This document shows, piece by piece, positions 1 to 8,577 of a DNA stretch of 21,554 nt. Source of the stretch: Branchiostoma floridae (taxonomy: Eukaryota; Chordata; Leptocardii; Amphioxiformes; Branchiostomatidae). Position 1 is the first letter of the stretch. Each line of letters begins with the position of its first letter. Location: NCBI RefSeq assembly GCF_000003815.2, contig NC_049991.1, positions 20,092,221 through 20,113,774 of the forward strand. The letters are read 5' to 3'. The notes under the pieces were generated by a model. That model did no database searches and was not told the origin of the DNA. It saw only the letters and a list, made by a program, of their open reading frames with translations. The position numbers and the translations under genes are program-made.

Positions 1-1484
1 AAGTTAAACAGCTGATGCAATACCACGCCCAAACAATCATTTCACTGGTTCTGGAAAGAACAAGTTAATATCAAAGAAACCATGGATGACATCAGCAGAT
101 TTGATATTAATAAATTAATTTTTGAGATCATATCAACACTAACTTATAAAAACACAGACTTTATATAATATATTTAAGATACTTCAGTTGGTATTTTTTT
201 CTGATTGGATTGAGGAATAGAGTTCTGAGAGCAAAGTTATAAGATAAAAGCACTCTCACTACTTACTAGTTTTCTTATTCTATACATACATGTATTAGAC
301 TATAGATTCAGTAGAAATCGCCACTTTACCGTTGATGACCCTTTAACAAACTGCTGTAAGTTTATTTTGCAATTATTGTTGGTCTTATCGCACATTTTTG
401 GACATTCTTCTGAATGTTTTTCATCTTAGTAATACATGTAGACTATGAGATCACTGCAATGACTTCTTAGTGCATGTGTATAGTGTTGTCTCCTTTGGAC
501 TTGTATATCTACTGGACCTAGGACCTAGACTGGCTCTAGTCTTGTAGTCATTTTCAAACATTGTCCACTTAAGCATCTGTTTACTCAAGAACAACAAACT
601 GGTGTTTGTTTTGTTGCCAGTTGTGTAAACAGCTGCATGGGAATGTGTCTAGCAATTGCATTCAATGGTCCTGTATACATGTGTTACCGTGAGATGAACT
701 TTTGAATTTACAGAATGTGTCAGTTCATGTATTTGGCTTCATAATATATCATGTAGTCTACACAAAAGCTAAAAATATGTAATTTCAGACCTTTGTTTAT
801 CTTATATATTGTCTATAACTATACACAAAAGCTAAATTTAATTTCAGACCTTTGTCTTTACCTGGATGGCTAACCCTAAAAAATCAAAGAAAAAGTAGGA
901 GACTGTGAAAATTGTGATTTTATATATAATGTTTTAAGCAAGTTTCTTTTCTACTGTATACCAGCGATCACTGTTGTTGTTTATATCCGGGGTATTCCAC
1001 AGCTGGTGCCTACCAGGACGTCAGTAGATTGTATCAAAAATTGATATTTAAATTAGCAGATCAAACTACTGGTTAGTATGTATATTAATATTTTGCAAAA
1101 CACGTGCTTCTTGCGTCACTGTGACGTCATCGCGATTGTTCATATGAAAACTACAGGGCCTGGCAGTGCACGTAGTCTGGAGTACTGCATCACCTTTAGT
1201 TTACAATGCTACCTCGCCTAAGTGCAGAGTATACAAATCGAACAGGATGTTAGATCGTTGGCTGATAAGAAAAGCTGCTTTACACAGTCTGGTCTGCCTG
1301 TCACTCAAAGGTTAATTTGCATATGATTGACAGGAGGTCCAAGTGTTACTCTATTGCAGCTTGTGTGACAGCTGTGCAGGATACGTAACATATAAACCAC
1401 ATTTGCGAATCAAATCTCCAACATTATGGAGGCCACACCAATGCAATCTTTTGTTTTCGGGTTGTCGAAAGGTCAAAACTCTAC
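1..1484. other. Non-coding stretch, presumably intron of GCAT
   Basis: No open frame here resembles a protein I recognise. In particular, the GCAT exon that should carry the PLP-binding lysine just before the Gly-Gly-Tyr-Thr-Thr-Gly segment was not found, so the 5' part of the gene probably lies left of the window. The sequence is AT-rich. A consensus CRE-like palindrome TGACGTCA lies at 1122-1129, close to a CACGTG E-box at 1101-1106. Nothing else ties these to a promoter. Confidence 0.5.
761..857. repeat. Short local direct repeat, two copies
   Basis: The string CACAAAAGCTAAA followed by AATTTCAGACCTTTGT occurs at 761-797 and again at 824-857, about 63 bases apart. The second copy has small internal changes. 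It is a simple local duplication in non-coding sequence, and no function is apparent. Confidence 0.75.
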
Positions 1485-2182
1485 ATGTAATGTTACTTGT
1501 TCTCCAACACCCTCCTGCCCCCCTCCCCCTTCAGTAAATGCAGATGATAATGATGATGAATGGTTCATTGAGAAGACATACAAGAAGTGTATTTCTCCCC
1601 TTTCAGGTGGTTATACCACAGGACCCAAGGAGCTGGTGACCTCGCTGAGACAGAGGTCACAACCTTACCTGTTCTCTAACACCCTCCCGCCCCCCTCCCC
1701 CTTCAGTAATGATTACTAAGGAATTTAATCCTGTATCTCTCCCCTCCAGGTGGCTACACCACAGGTCCCAAGGAGCTGGTGACCTTGCTGAGACAGAGGT
1801 CGCGACCTTACCTGTTCTCCAACACCCTCCCGCCCCCCTCCCCCTTCAGTAATGATTACTAAGGAATTTAATCCTGTATCTCTCCCCTCCAGGTGGTTAT
1901 ACCACAGGACCCAAGGAGCTGGTGACCTTGCTGAGACAGAGGTCTCGACCTTATTACCTGTCCTGTAACTCCCTACGGCCCCCTCCCACTTCAGTTAAGT
2001 CTTGTAGTTAACCCTTTATTTCTTCTTTTCAGGTGGTTATACCACTGGACCCAAGGAGCTGGTGACCTTGCTGAGACAGAGGTCACAACCTTACCTGTTC
2101 TCTAACACCCTTCCGCCCCCCTCCCCCTTCAGTTATTTAGAACACCTACAAGAAGTATGTTACTTGTATTTCTCCCCTCCAG
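1485..2182 (+). repeat. Tandem array of truncated copies of the GCAT penultimate exon
   Basis: Four head-to-tail units begin at 1607, 1750, 1893 and 2033 (lengths 143, 143, 140 and 150). The authentic exon begins at 2183. Each unit starts right after a pyrimidine-rich CAG acceptor and repeats about the first 90 bases of that exon (Gly-Tyr-Thr-Thr-Gly-Pro-Lys-Glu-Leu to Leu-Pro-Pro-Pro). It then switches at a C-run to a new tract ending in CTTCAG, followed by stop-rich intronic sequence. A further 5' remnant of the exon end lies at about 1496-1540. No unit has a splice donor after its exon part, so inclusion would truncate the protein. Units 1 and 2 share an almost identical 50-base tail, pointing to recent homogenisation. 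Confidence 0.9.
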
Positions 2183-2357
2183 GTGGCTACACCACAGGTC
2201 CCAAGGAGCTGGTGACCTTGCTGAGACAGAGGTCGCGCCCTTACCTGTTCTCCAACACCCTCCCGCCCCCCGTGGTGGCGTGCGCCAGTAAGGTGTTCGA
2301 CCTTCTGATGGAGGGAGAGGCCAACCTGCCCAGGAAGGTGGCTGAGAACACAGCGAG
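2183..2357 (+). CDS. GCAT: Glycine C-acetyltransferase, penultimate coding exon
   Basis: This exon encodes about 58 residues of 2-amino-3-ketobutyrate CoA ligase, the PLP-dependent mitochondrial enzyme that converts 2-amino-3-oxobutanoate plus CoA to glycine and acetyl-CoA in threonine breakdown (alpha-oxoamine synthase family). It reads Gly-Gly-Tyr-Thr-Thr-Gly-Pro, then [17 protein letters not shown] and VVACASK. This is the stretch that directly follows the PLP lysine region in animal GCATs. The acceptor is CTCCCCTCCAG at 2172-2182 and the donor is GCGAG|GTAAG after 2357. Two bases enter the first codon and two leave the last. The final AG plus A of the next exon makes Arg, as in the family sequence Arg-Phe-Arg. 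The first roughly two thirds of the protein lie outside the window. Confidence 0.93.
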
Positions 2358-2514
2358 GTAAGAAAACAGCAAACTACTGTGACGTACAGATGTACTTGTG
2401 TTGAAACGTAATAACGTTACTGCATGCCCAAAGTAGCATACAATATAAATCGCCAAAAACAAAGGAATGTGTTCGCCTTGCATTCTGTAGGTTGTGAGTT
2501 TGGTCCCCGGCTGA

Positions 2515-3599
2515 TAATCTCCAAGCAGATTCCTCCGGTGGCATAAAACAGTAACATATTAAAGCTGGGGAAGGACTTCAGCCGACAGAGGGGTAAAATT
2601 TGCCACCGCGGAATCTGCCGCAGAACGGAACGGGTCAAAGGAAATTATCAGGCAATCAAACTGTGTTAGGAAGAAGGTGCTAATTACTCCGGGCGTGCGG
2701 GGCCAGGGATCCCGTCTCGGGTCGGCTGCACGAGTTCATTGTGTTTTCAGTGGCAGAATTTGGGGATTTTTTGTTTTTGTTTCTTTGGTGTCAATAACTG
2801 ACTACGTACTGGACGAAAACAACAGCAAAACGTCCGACTGAGCACGATGCGACAGGACGCAAGTGCAGTGGGGAGAGGGGTGCTGACGTCGATTTACCCA
2901 ACATTTAACGAAGCTACGGCGCCCGTCTGTTTGTAGTCTGAGATCGTCGCCGGTCGCCGTTAAAAATAATTCAAATCGGCTTCGCTGCAAATACACGTGC
3001 TGATTATGTGGATATCTTTCCAAAATTTCAAGTTCTGTCTACATTTTTACACGCCGCTTTCTGGCGTCATAAGTTACGAGCGTGCCGGTCCTTGAACCGA
3101 ATCCAAGCGTATTTGATCGGTAAAGATTCGAAGTTGCAGACAAGAAAAAATGACAAAGGAAGTGTTTAGTTAAAACACAGCTTTTATTGCGAGATATATA
3201 CAAGTAACAACTAGTAAATATAGTATTATTTGTGTACAACTGATAATTTCATATGTCGATACGTTGTCTTCGTGCGCTGTGATGTGGTCTGCTCCAGCGA
3301 TCTCGGGGGAAGCCCCCGCTGTGAACTGGCGCGGCTCGCCGAGTTCGTCCCAGATACGGGCTCGGAAGGGTTGTAAAACGATAATCCCGGCCAAATTTAG
3401 CCAATTTTCACGTTGGAGGTAAGTGGACACTAGGAGGAGCAGAAACACGTTTCTGAAAAGATCGCCCCTCCCACTGCCTTTGACCCGTTCCGTTCTGCGG
3501 CAGATTCCGCGGTGGCCAATTTTACTCCTCTGCCGGCTGAAGTCCTTCCCCAGCTTATGTTACTGTTTTATGCCACCGGAGGAATCTGCTTGGAGATTA
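2515..3599. mobile_element. 1085-bp non-autonomous Mutator-like element with long terminal inverted repeats
   Basis: The ends TAATCTCCAAGCAGATTCC and GGAATCTGCTTGGAGATTA are perfect inverses. The inverted match continues for about 130 bases (2515-2645 and 3468-3599) with few differences. The element is flanked by a perfect 9-base direct repeat CCCGGCTGA (2506-2514 and 3600-3608). A 9-base target duplication with long inverted arms fits Mutator-like elements. The interior (2646-3467) holds only short open frames, and I see no transposase. It sits in the intron between the last two GCAT exons. Three smaller relatives occur at 6886, 10888 and 17993. Confidence 0.85.
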
Positions 3600-3696
3600 C
3601 CCGGCTGAGTCATACTGAAGACTTTGAAAATAGTACATGATGCTTTCTCTGCTTAGCACTTGGCACTAATGAAGAGTAAAGGAGTTTATTTCTGAA

Positions 3697-3815
3697 TAAC
3701 TGGATAAAAGACTTGAGATGACGCAAAGAAGAGTGATGGATGTCACTCAAAATGTCCGGAAGTAGTTCTCAATTTTTTATCCCAGTTAAAGAGATTAAGT
3801 TGTATTCGAACTTTC
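3697..3815 (+). mobile_element. Remnant of a Penelope-like palindromic element with hammerhead-like hairpin
   Basis: The stretch 3727-3762 (GAAGAGTGATGGATGTCACT, then CAAAATGTCCGGAAGT) and the following GTTAAAGAGATTAAGTTGTA match the right arm of the palindromic element at 16924-17195. Only one half is preserved. A weak ACTGGATAAAAG match upstream (about 3699-3710) may be the decayed left arm. The right end runs directly into the duplicated splice-acceptor region of the last GCAT exon. Confidence 0.65.
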
Positions 3816-3853
3816 TTTTCCTTGTTGGACCTTTAGATTCCGTGAGAAAATGA
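3791..3853 (+). pseudogene. Duplicated intron end and first codons of the last GCAT exon
   Basis: Bases 3791-3853 repeat 3942-4003: the element end (GAGATTAAGTTGTATTCGAA), the pyrimidine tract, the acceptor CTTTAG, and the first 17 exon bases encoding Phe-Arg-Glu-Lys-Met. Within the exon part the only change is AAG to AAA, which is silent. After Met the copy diverges and soon stops. It offers a competing 3' splice site 150 bases upstream of the real one. Confidence 0.8.
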
Positions 3854-3986
3854 GCAAACGTAGCCTACATTTCTTCTTGTAGCCTACACTATAAACCAGG
3901 AAAACATTTTTAAGACTCATGATTTCATGTCTACAAAAAAAAGATTGAATTGTGTTTGAACTTTCTCTTCCTTGTTTGACCTTCAG

Positions 3987-4260
3987 ATTCCGTGAGAAGA
4001 TGGTGGCCGCCGGGTTCACCATCGCCGGGGACAACCATCCCATCAGCCCTGTGATGCTGGGTGACGCCCGCCTCGCTTCGGAGATGTCCGACGCCTTGCT
4101 GCAGCGAGGTATCTATGTCATCGGGTTCAGCTATCCCGTCGTGCCGAAGGGAAAGGCGCGCATCCGTGTGCAGATCTCCGCCGTGCACAGCTTTGAGGAA
4201 ATCGATCGCACGGTGGATGCGTTTGTCGATGTCGGGAAACAGTTTGGTGTGATTTCGTAA
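3987..4260 (+). CDS. GCAT: Glycine C-acetyltransferase, terminal coding exon
   Basis: The exon completes GCAT with 90 residues and a TAA stop at 4258-4260. The start follows the acceptor CTTGTTTGACCTTCAG. One base completes the Arg codon from the previous exon, then the frame reads Phe-Arg-Glu-Lys-Met-Val-Ala-Ala-Gly-Phe. Family hallmarks are HPISPVMLGDARLA (small-domain strand), the GIYVIGFSYPVVP segment, KGKARIRVQISAVHS and a C-terminal helix ending GKQFGVIS. The KARIRVQISA arginines lie in the domain that contacts the substrate carboxylate in this fold. The length and C-terminus match full-length family members, with no frame damage. An in-frame extension upstream (from 3952) is intron read-through, not coding. 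Confidence 0.95.
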
Positions 4261-4540
4261 GCCACACCTTGTCAGATTACAAAGAAACAAACCCAATTTG
4301 TCATGTGAATGTGCAAAAAAATGAAAAATGTAGTTTTAAAAATTGAAAAATGTAGTTTAAAAATCAGTGACTCATTTCAATCTTGTATACGGCGGCCTTT
4401 TTGGAGTCTAACAGACAACAGTTATTCTGTAAAATGTAGATTGAATGAGAATGTACAATGTATGCACAGTGATGATCTGGATTGACTATTACATGACAAT
4501 TGTACACCCTGTGTTGTACCTACATGTATAAATCAAACCT

Positions 4541-4627
4541 ATCCCTGCCGTGCACAGTTTCGAGGAAATTGATCGCACTGTAGATGCGTTCGTCGATGTC
4601 GGGAAACAGTTTGGTGTGATTTCGTAA
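4541..4627 (+). pseudogene. Partial copy of the GCAT terminal exon, silent changes only
   Basis: Bases from about 4547 to 4627 repeat the last 27 codons, including TAA, of the GCAT exon 370 bases downstream of the original. Six bases differ (AGC/AGT, TTT/TTC, ATC/ATT, ACG/ACT, GTG/GTA, TTT/TTC) and all six are synonymous. The match continues more weakly into the 3' untranslated region (4628-4665, then about 4918-4990 after a transposon insertion). No clear acceptor precedes the copy, although CACAG|TTTCGAGG lies inside it. It may be a dead fragment, an alternative last exon, or a second haplotype joined in the assembly. Confidence 0.85.
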
Positions 4628-4665
4628 GCCACAGCTTTTCAGATGGCCAAGACACATACCCAACT

Positions 4666-4917
4666 TAGGCCACAGCAATTTTATTTGTTGCTTCTTTAAT
4701 TTTTTAGAAATACAAAATGTATGCCTGACTGGCAAAGCATAATGAAAACAAAGCCAGAGAAACAGGTTTATTCCTTAGTGTATTCAGTTTTATGGAGTGA
4801 ATATGATCATACCCCTGGTACTCAAATTTTCCTCCCTACTCTCTGCTTTTATGATTCCATGTTATATTTTCACTTAAAAAATCCAAAAACCAACAAATTG
4901 AATTGGTGTGTCTCTAT
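4666..4917. mobile_element. Inverted-repeat MITE, TTAGGCCACACCAATT family
   Basis: The left end TTAGGCCACAGCAATTTTAT and the right end AAATTGAATTGGTGTG are imperfect inverses, and the arms extend to the A/T-rich strings near 4690 and 4880. It belongs with the element at 11972-12334. It interrupts the duplicated GCAT 3' untranslated sequence. The uninterrupted counterpart is CCCAATTTGTCATGTG at about 4291-4306, which gives a paralogous empty site. Confidence 0.7.
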
Positions 4918-5161
4918 CATGTGAAAGTGCAAAAAATCGATTGGTTTTAGAAATCAGTGGCTTATGTGCTGATGCCTTTTTGGAGAATAATAACTATACA
5001 GAATTGGTCTGTACTTAACATTGTAACAAATGACAACATAGTGTACTGTTTACATCTAATCCAATGCCCAGTGATCTGCAATGGCAATCAAACCTGTACG
5101 AGAGACCACATCTGCCTAAAGACCAGTTGGCCATTGTGACCACTTGTATCTTGGTCTATTA

Positions 5162-5328
5162 CAGTAGTTAATTGCACAACGGATTAACGCACACTTCTGT
5201 TAACTGCACGGAATCCCCATATCCCAAACCGGTTTGGTCCTGCAAGATAACTTTGCATTATTGCACCAGCCTGATAATTGCACAAAATTCACTGGCAAAC
5301 AGGCCGTGCAATTAAGCGGCTTCTACTG
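5162..5328. mobile_element. pogo/Tigger-like MITE with TA target site
   Basis: Ends CAGTAGTTAATTGCAC and, inverted, CAGTAGAAGCCGCTTAATTG are flanked by TA (5160-5161 and 5329-5330). The left arm has lost a few bases. CAGT-starting ends at TA sites fit Tc1/mariner-pogo elements. It appears nested inside another repeat carrying GACCAC motifs (about 5100-5155 and 5345-5395). Confidence 0.7.
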
Positions 5329-5570
5329 TATTAGCTTGAATGAACCAAGAGCTACCTCTCTATAATGACCACTTATCTGTAGTGACCACTTTTCCTTTTA
5401 AGTCCTTTGACAAGTTGTAATGCAGATTGTGTACTGAAGATTGATTGTACACAACATTTGAAGAAATACTGAACAACCTGCCAGAGAACTGCAATCACAG
5501 TAATGTACGATGTTCTCTTGTGATAATAGCATGTTTCCATCATTGGACTTCAATTGCAACAGTTACTGAT

Positions 5571-6364
5571 ATGTGAAATTAGTGTACAGTAATTGGGTAA
5601 ATTATGCTGTATAATGTATAAACAACAGGTGTACATTGTACTTAAAAAGGAAGAGTTCAGTCTTCCTACAATTGTGAGATTCCCAGTTTAGATGACAAAC
5701 TTATCAAATAAACTGGTAGAAAATGTTCCAGTTTCTAATTGCTTTATTATGTACATCTGCTTATATGTAATTATATCTATAACGTAACCATAATGACACT
5801 AGCATCTTAGAGAGGCATTTCACTCCACACGGGATTGTTATTTTCTGATAGATATTAATTTTAGGAAGTAATAAATGCATACTACTTCACATTATACGAT
5901 AAATTACCCAGTTGCTCCACTTGCATTAAAAGCATTCAGTCTTCAACTAAACTCCCCAAGTACTCTCTAATTGAATTAATCCTACGGCTGAATACAATGC
6001 AAAACTTTAGGGAAGGTTACAAAACTAATTTCAGGATTGCTAAGAAATCAAGTCTTGTTATGTGTTCTTTTCTATCTTATGAGCAATTTGCCTTCTCGGT
6101 GTGCATTTATTCCGAAAATATAAGTGTCTATGCGTATAGGGAATGCATTGGTAGGGTCTGCATTGGTTCAGTGAGTGTCATTATATTTGTTTTACAAAAC
6201 ACACATCTTGCAATGTGAATTCTACAAAATTCCGCTGATTATGTATTCATTGACACATCTATTGGAAAACACCACCCCCTTCTGGAGTGGAATGCCCCTT
6301 TAAGGCTAGGCTTCATCCATACAATAGGTTGTTTCTCAGGTTTAGAAAAGATGACTCTGAACTG
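5571..6364. repeat. Dispersed copy of the INTS1 3'-terminal region, interrupted by a transposon
   Basis: Segments 5571-5806 and 6304-6364 align in the same orientation and order with 13139-13433 and 13435-13493, downstream of the last INTS1 coding exon. Shared strings include GATTCCCAGTTTA, AATAAACTGGTAGAA, GTTCCAGTTTCTAATTGC and AGGTTTAG-AAAGATGAC. On the - strand the copy retains an AATAAA signal (5743-5748). A 489-base insertion (5811-6299) separates the two parts. No coding capacity is evident. Confidence 0.8.
5811..6299. mobile_element. TTAA-site non-autonomous transposon with paralogous empty site
   Basis: The ends AGAGGCATTTCACTCCA and, inverted, AGGGGCATTCCACTCCA match over about 17 bases. 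The flanks are TTAG (5807-5810) and TTAA (6300-6303). The related segment near 13428-13437 has one uninterrupted CATCTTAAGG, so the insertion duplicated TTAA. TTAA targets fit piggyBac or Kolobok elements. The interior has a short open frame (5997-6218) that I do not recognise. Confidence 0.8.
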
Positions 6365-6450
6365 TAGCCTGGGTACTATCCGGATAGTAATTCTGCTACC
6401 CGTCTGGGGAACTGCACATTCAAACCTTTTGGTGGTGATGTCAGTTAATC

Positions 6451-6579
6451 AGCAAATTAAGGAATGAGTTCTAGTGCGCTCGTTTGATGACAACAAGAAC
6501 TCCCCCAAGCGGACAGAGGGCGTTTCTGGTGTTGAAACACCTGTTCGAACGAGCACTTGAACCCATTCCTTAATTCGCT
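6451..6579. repeat. Short palindromic MITE, about 129 bp
   Basis: AGCAAATTAAGGAATGAGTT at 6451-6470 is inverted at the right end (CATTCCTTAATTCGCT, ending 6579). The arms extend inward to the GCGCTCGTTTG/GAACGAGCAC region. No clear target duplication was found. Confidence 0.7.
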
Positions 6580-6702
6580 CATGTAGGGACCAATCAGTGC
6601 CCTCGTTCAAAATTTGGACGGTTCCAGACTTTAGAGATGTCAAGGTTCTCAGTAAGATTGAACTGATGTAGCCAATTGCCATGTTTGCTTACCTGCATTA
6701 CA

Positions 6703-6880
6703 GCCGCAGGCCAAGATACAGGAAACGAGAACTATGTCACTGAGAGGAAGTAGAGAGCACTCCCCATGAAACTTCATCTTGTCTGGTAGCTTCAGGACCT
6801 GTTTTTCATTAGAAGTGAACGGATTTAATCATGACAACCTGACAACGACTCGGGGATCGGATATATTCCAGAAGAGGGAT
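6703..6880. repeat. Dispersed repeat R1, copy A
   Basis: About 175 bases match 12533-12701 in direct orientation. Shared strings include ACAGGAAACRAGAACTATGT, GGACCTGTTTTTCATTA, GAACGGATTTAATCATGACA and TATATTCCAGAAGAGGGA. A weaker match (CTCAGTAAGATTGAACT) precedes both copies at 6655 and 11937. The two copies flank the LRR-Ig gene. No coding potential was recognised. Confidence 0.85.
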
Positions 6881-6885
6881 TTTGC

Positions 6886-7063
6886 TAATCTCTAAGCAGA
6901 TCCTACGGTAGCATAAGATATGCTATCAAAAGCTGGCAGAGGAGTGAAGCTGGCCAAGTAGGTGCGTGTTCCTCTGGTAGCCATACACACTCTTAGGCCG
7001 GCCACACTTCCCTGCCAGCTTTTGATACTATCTTATGCTACCGTAGGATCTGCTTGGAGATTA
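6886..7063. mobile_element. Mutator-like palindromic MITE, 178 bp, copy 2
   Basis: The ends TAATCTCTAAGCAGATCCTA and, inverted, TAATCTCCAAGCAGATCCTA are followed by CGGTAGCATAAGATA and AAAGCTGGCAG arms, so most of the element folds on itself. The flanking 9-mers GGATTTTGC and TGGTCTTGC agree at six of nine positions, a decayed target duplication. It is the same family as 2515-3599, 10888-11067 and 17993-18173. Confidence 0.85.
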
Positions 7064-7149
7064 TGGTCTTGCAGGGAGGCATCGCTGAAGAGATAATTAT
7101 CATGAATGGATTTGGAGTCAATCAAATCATAGTAGCACGTTTCCATTAT

Positions 7150-7393
7150 ACACAGCTACACATGCGTCACAACAAAACCATAGCAACTAGTCACGTTGTT
7201 CTAGAAATCGTGCGATAATTCCCGACCAATAGCAACCGCGCCTTAATACTACTGCCAAGCAATATCATCAATGCAACATCCCGTACTCAACAGAAATCCG
7301 GTCCCATCCAATCTTGGTTGCTCGCTCCACCACTACACACATCTATTGTTCGCCCGGGACCAAATTTTGCCCAAATCTGGCTTTCAGCCTGAG
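7150..7393 (+). promoter_or_regulatory. Possible promoter and 5' untranslated exon of the LRR-Ig gene
   Basis: A CCAAT box in GACCAATAGCAACCG (about 7224-7238) lies in a locally less AT-rich stretch. The string CAGCCTGAG|GTAGGTTT at 7385-7401 makes a good splice donor. The coding exon is preceded by an acceptor at 8551-8552, so an upstream non-coding exon is expected in this direction. The position of the start and this donor are inference only. Confidence 0.3.
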
Positions 7394-7593
7394 GTAGGTT
7401 TGCTACGGTATACAATATCGTAGATATATAAAGTAGTCTTTGTGTCTTGAAAACCTTCTAGCTCTTTAACCTTCCGAGTACTTTAATATATCTTAGACAC
7501 CAGAGCTTCTGTGATACAACGTGTGCTCCGTTTTGTAAGTCCACGTTTTCTACTGTCGGGGGTATATGTGAATTTGGATGCATATGGCACCGA

Positions 7594-7998
7594 CAATACA
7601 CCTTTCTCACGCGGCGGCCATGATAGATCGAAGAAGAGGTCAATGAGGCAAACAGACAAAACTTATTTCTAAAATGAGGTCCCATTTAGTTTTCCCCCCA
7701 AATCACACAAATTTTCATGATATAAGATAGAATAATAAATATTACAAGAAGTGTTATGCACCGAAAGATGTAGCAATTTAAAGTAGTGTAGACTGACCCC
7801 ATAGTCCATTAAGAGATGCAAAATAAAAACATAATAATGCAAATTTTTAACGAATTTGCAGCCATTCACTTATTGGTCGATTTCCTAATTGGCAGGCTAC
7901 CATTGGTCGAACTGCTAATTATGATGGACAGCCTTTTGTTTGCCACATTGAACTCGTTTTAGATCTATCATGGCCGCCGCGTGAGAAAGATGTATATC
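7594..7998. mobile_element. Inverted-repeat MITE, about 400 bp
   Basis: The arm CTTTCTCACGCGGCGGCCAT at 7602, continuing through GATAGATC and GGCAAACA to about 7655, recurs inverted at about 7930-7993 (GATCTATCATGGCCGCCGCG, then TGAGAAAGA). The centre is AT-rich with a short internal duplication of ATTGGTCGA (7873 and 7902). No transposase frame is present. If the 5' untranslated exon call is right, it lies in the first intron of the LRR-Ig gene. Confidence 0.75.
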
Positions 7999-8513
7999 AC
8001 TGTTTTCAGAATACTCTATTGCTTGATTGCTCTATTTTGCTTGATAGTTGAGCGTAATCTAATTACATGACAATTAAGAATACTCCAATGTAAGAAGACA
8101 TCTGCAAGAACAAAACGGGTGTTGTCGAATTGATATACAAAACCGACTGAAGTACATTAGAAAGGGGCCCATTATCAAACCCGACCTTCGCTTTCCTAAT
8201 TCACCTACCTAATATCAATTGTAACGGGATCCATCCACGGCTTCTCCAGTTAAGCTACTGGCACACAAACAGATAAATCAAGAACCTATGGATGGATTTT
8301 TTGTTATAGATGAAGTGAAGACCGAACGTTTGAATAGCTCTTATCATTATCTGAAGATTTTGCATCGGCAGGATATTTCGTATCGCTCAGAAGAGGATCG
8401 CGATCGCGACCTGGCCAGTGTAAAACGGATTCTCTATTCCCCACTCCAATGTTGGGGAAGGACATCTGTAGAGTAAACAGTTGTTCATAAATTTTGTTTC
8501 TTTCCTAGCTTGT

Positions 8514-8545
8514 TTATTTGTTTGTTTGTTTGTTTGTTTGTTGTT
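8514..8545 (+). repeat. (TTTG)n microsatellite next to a splice acceptor
   Basis: About seven TTTG/TTGT units run straight into TTGTTTCTGCAG. The microsatellite therefore forms the pyrimidine-rich part of the likely 3' splice site (AG at 8551-8552) that precedes the start codon at 8578. Confidence 0.85.
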
Positions 8546-8577
8546 TCTGCAGAACGAAAAAGCTGTCAGGATACAAA

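Noticed and set aside
1122-1129. CRE palindrome TGACGTCA as a promoter
   Set aside because: A single 8-base word in intronic sequence, without core promoter signs or a following gene start.
1485-2182. CRISPR-like spacing of repeats
   Set aside because: Units are contiguous, about 143 bases, and are clearly copies of a eukaryotic exon with its acceptor.
3952-3986. In-frame ATG extending the last GCAT exon upstream
   Set aside because: The bases are a typical pyrimidine tract and CAG acceptor. The family sequence begins exactly after it with Phe-Arg.
3931-4296. 121-codon - strand frame across the GCAT exon
   Set aside because: Antisense shadow of a conserved coding exon. Its Gly/His/Arg-rich composition follows from the codons on the other strand.
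8288-8476. 62-codon frame upstream of the receptor
   Set aside because: No domain, no conserved look, and it contains a GATCGC repeat and a short TTCCCCA/TGGGGAA hairpin. More likely intron or 5' flank.
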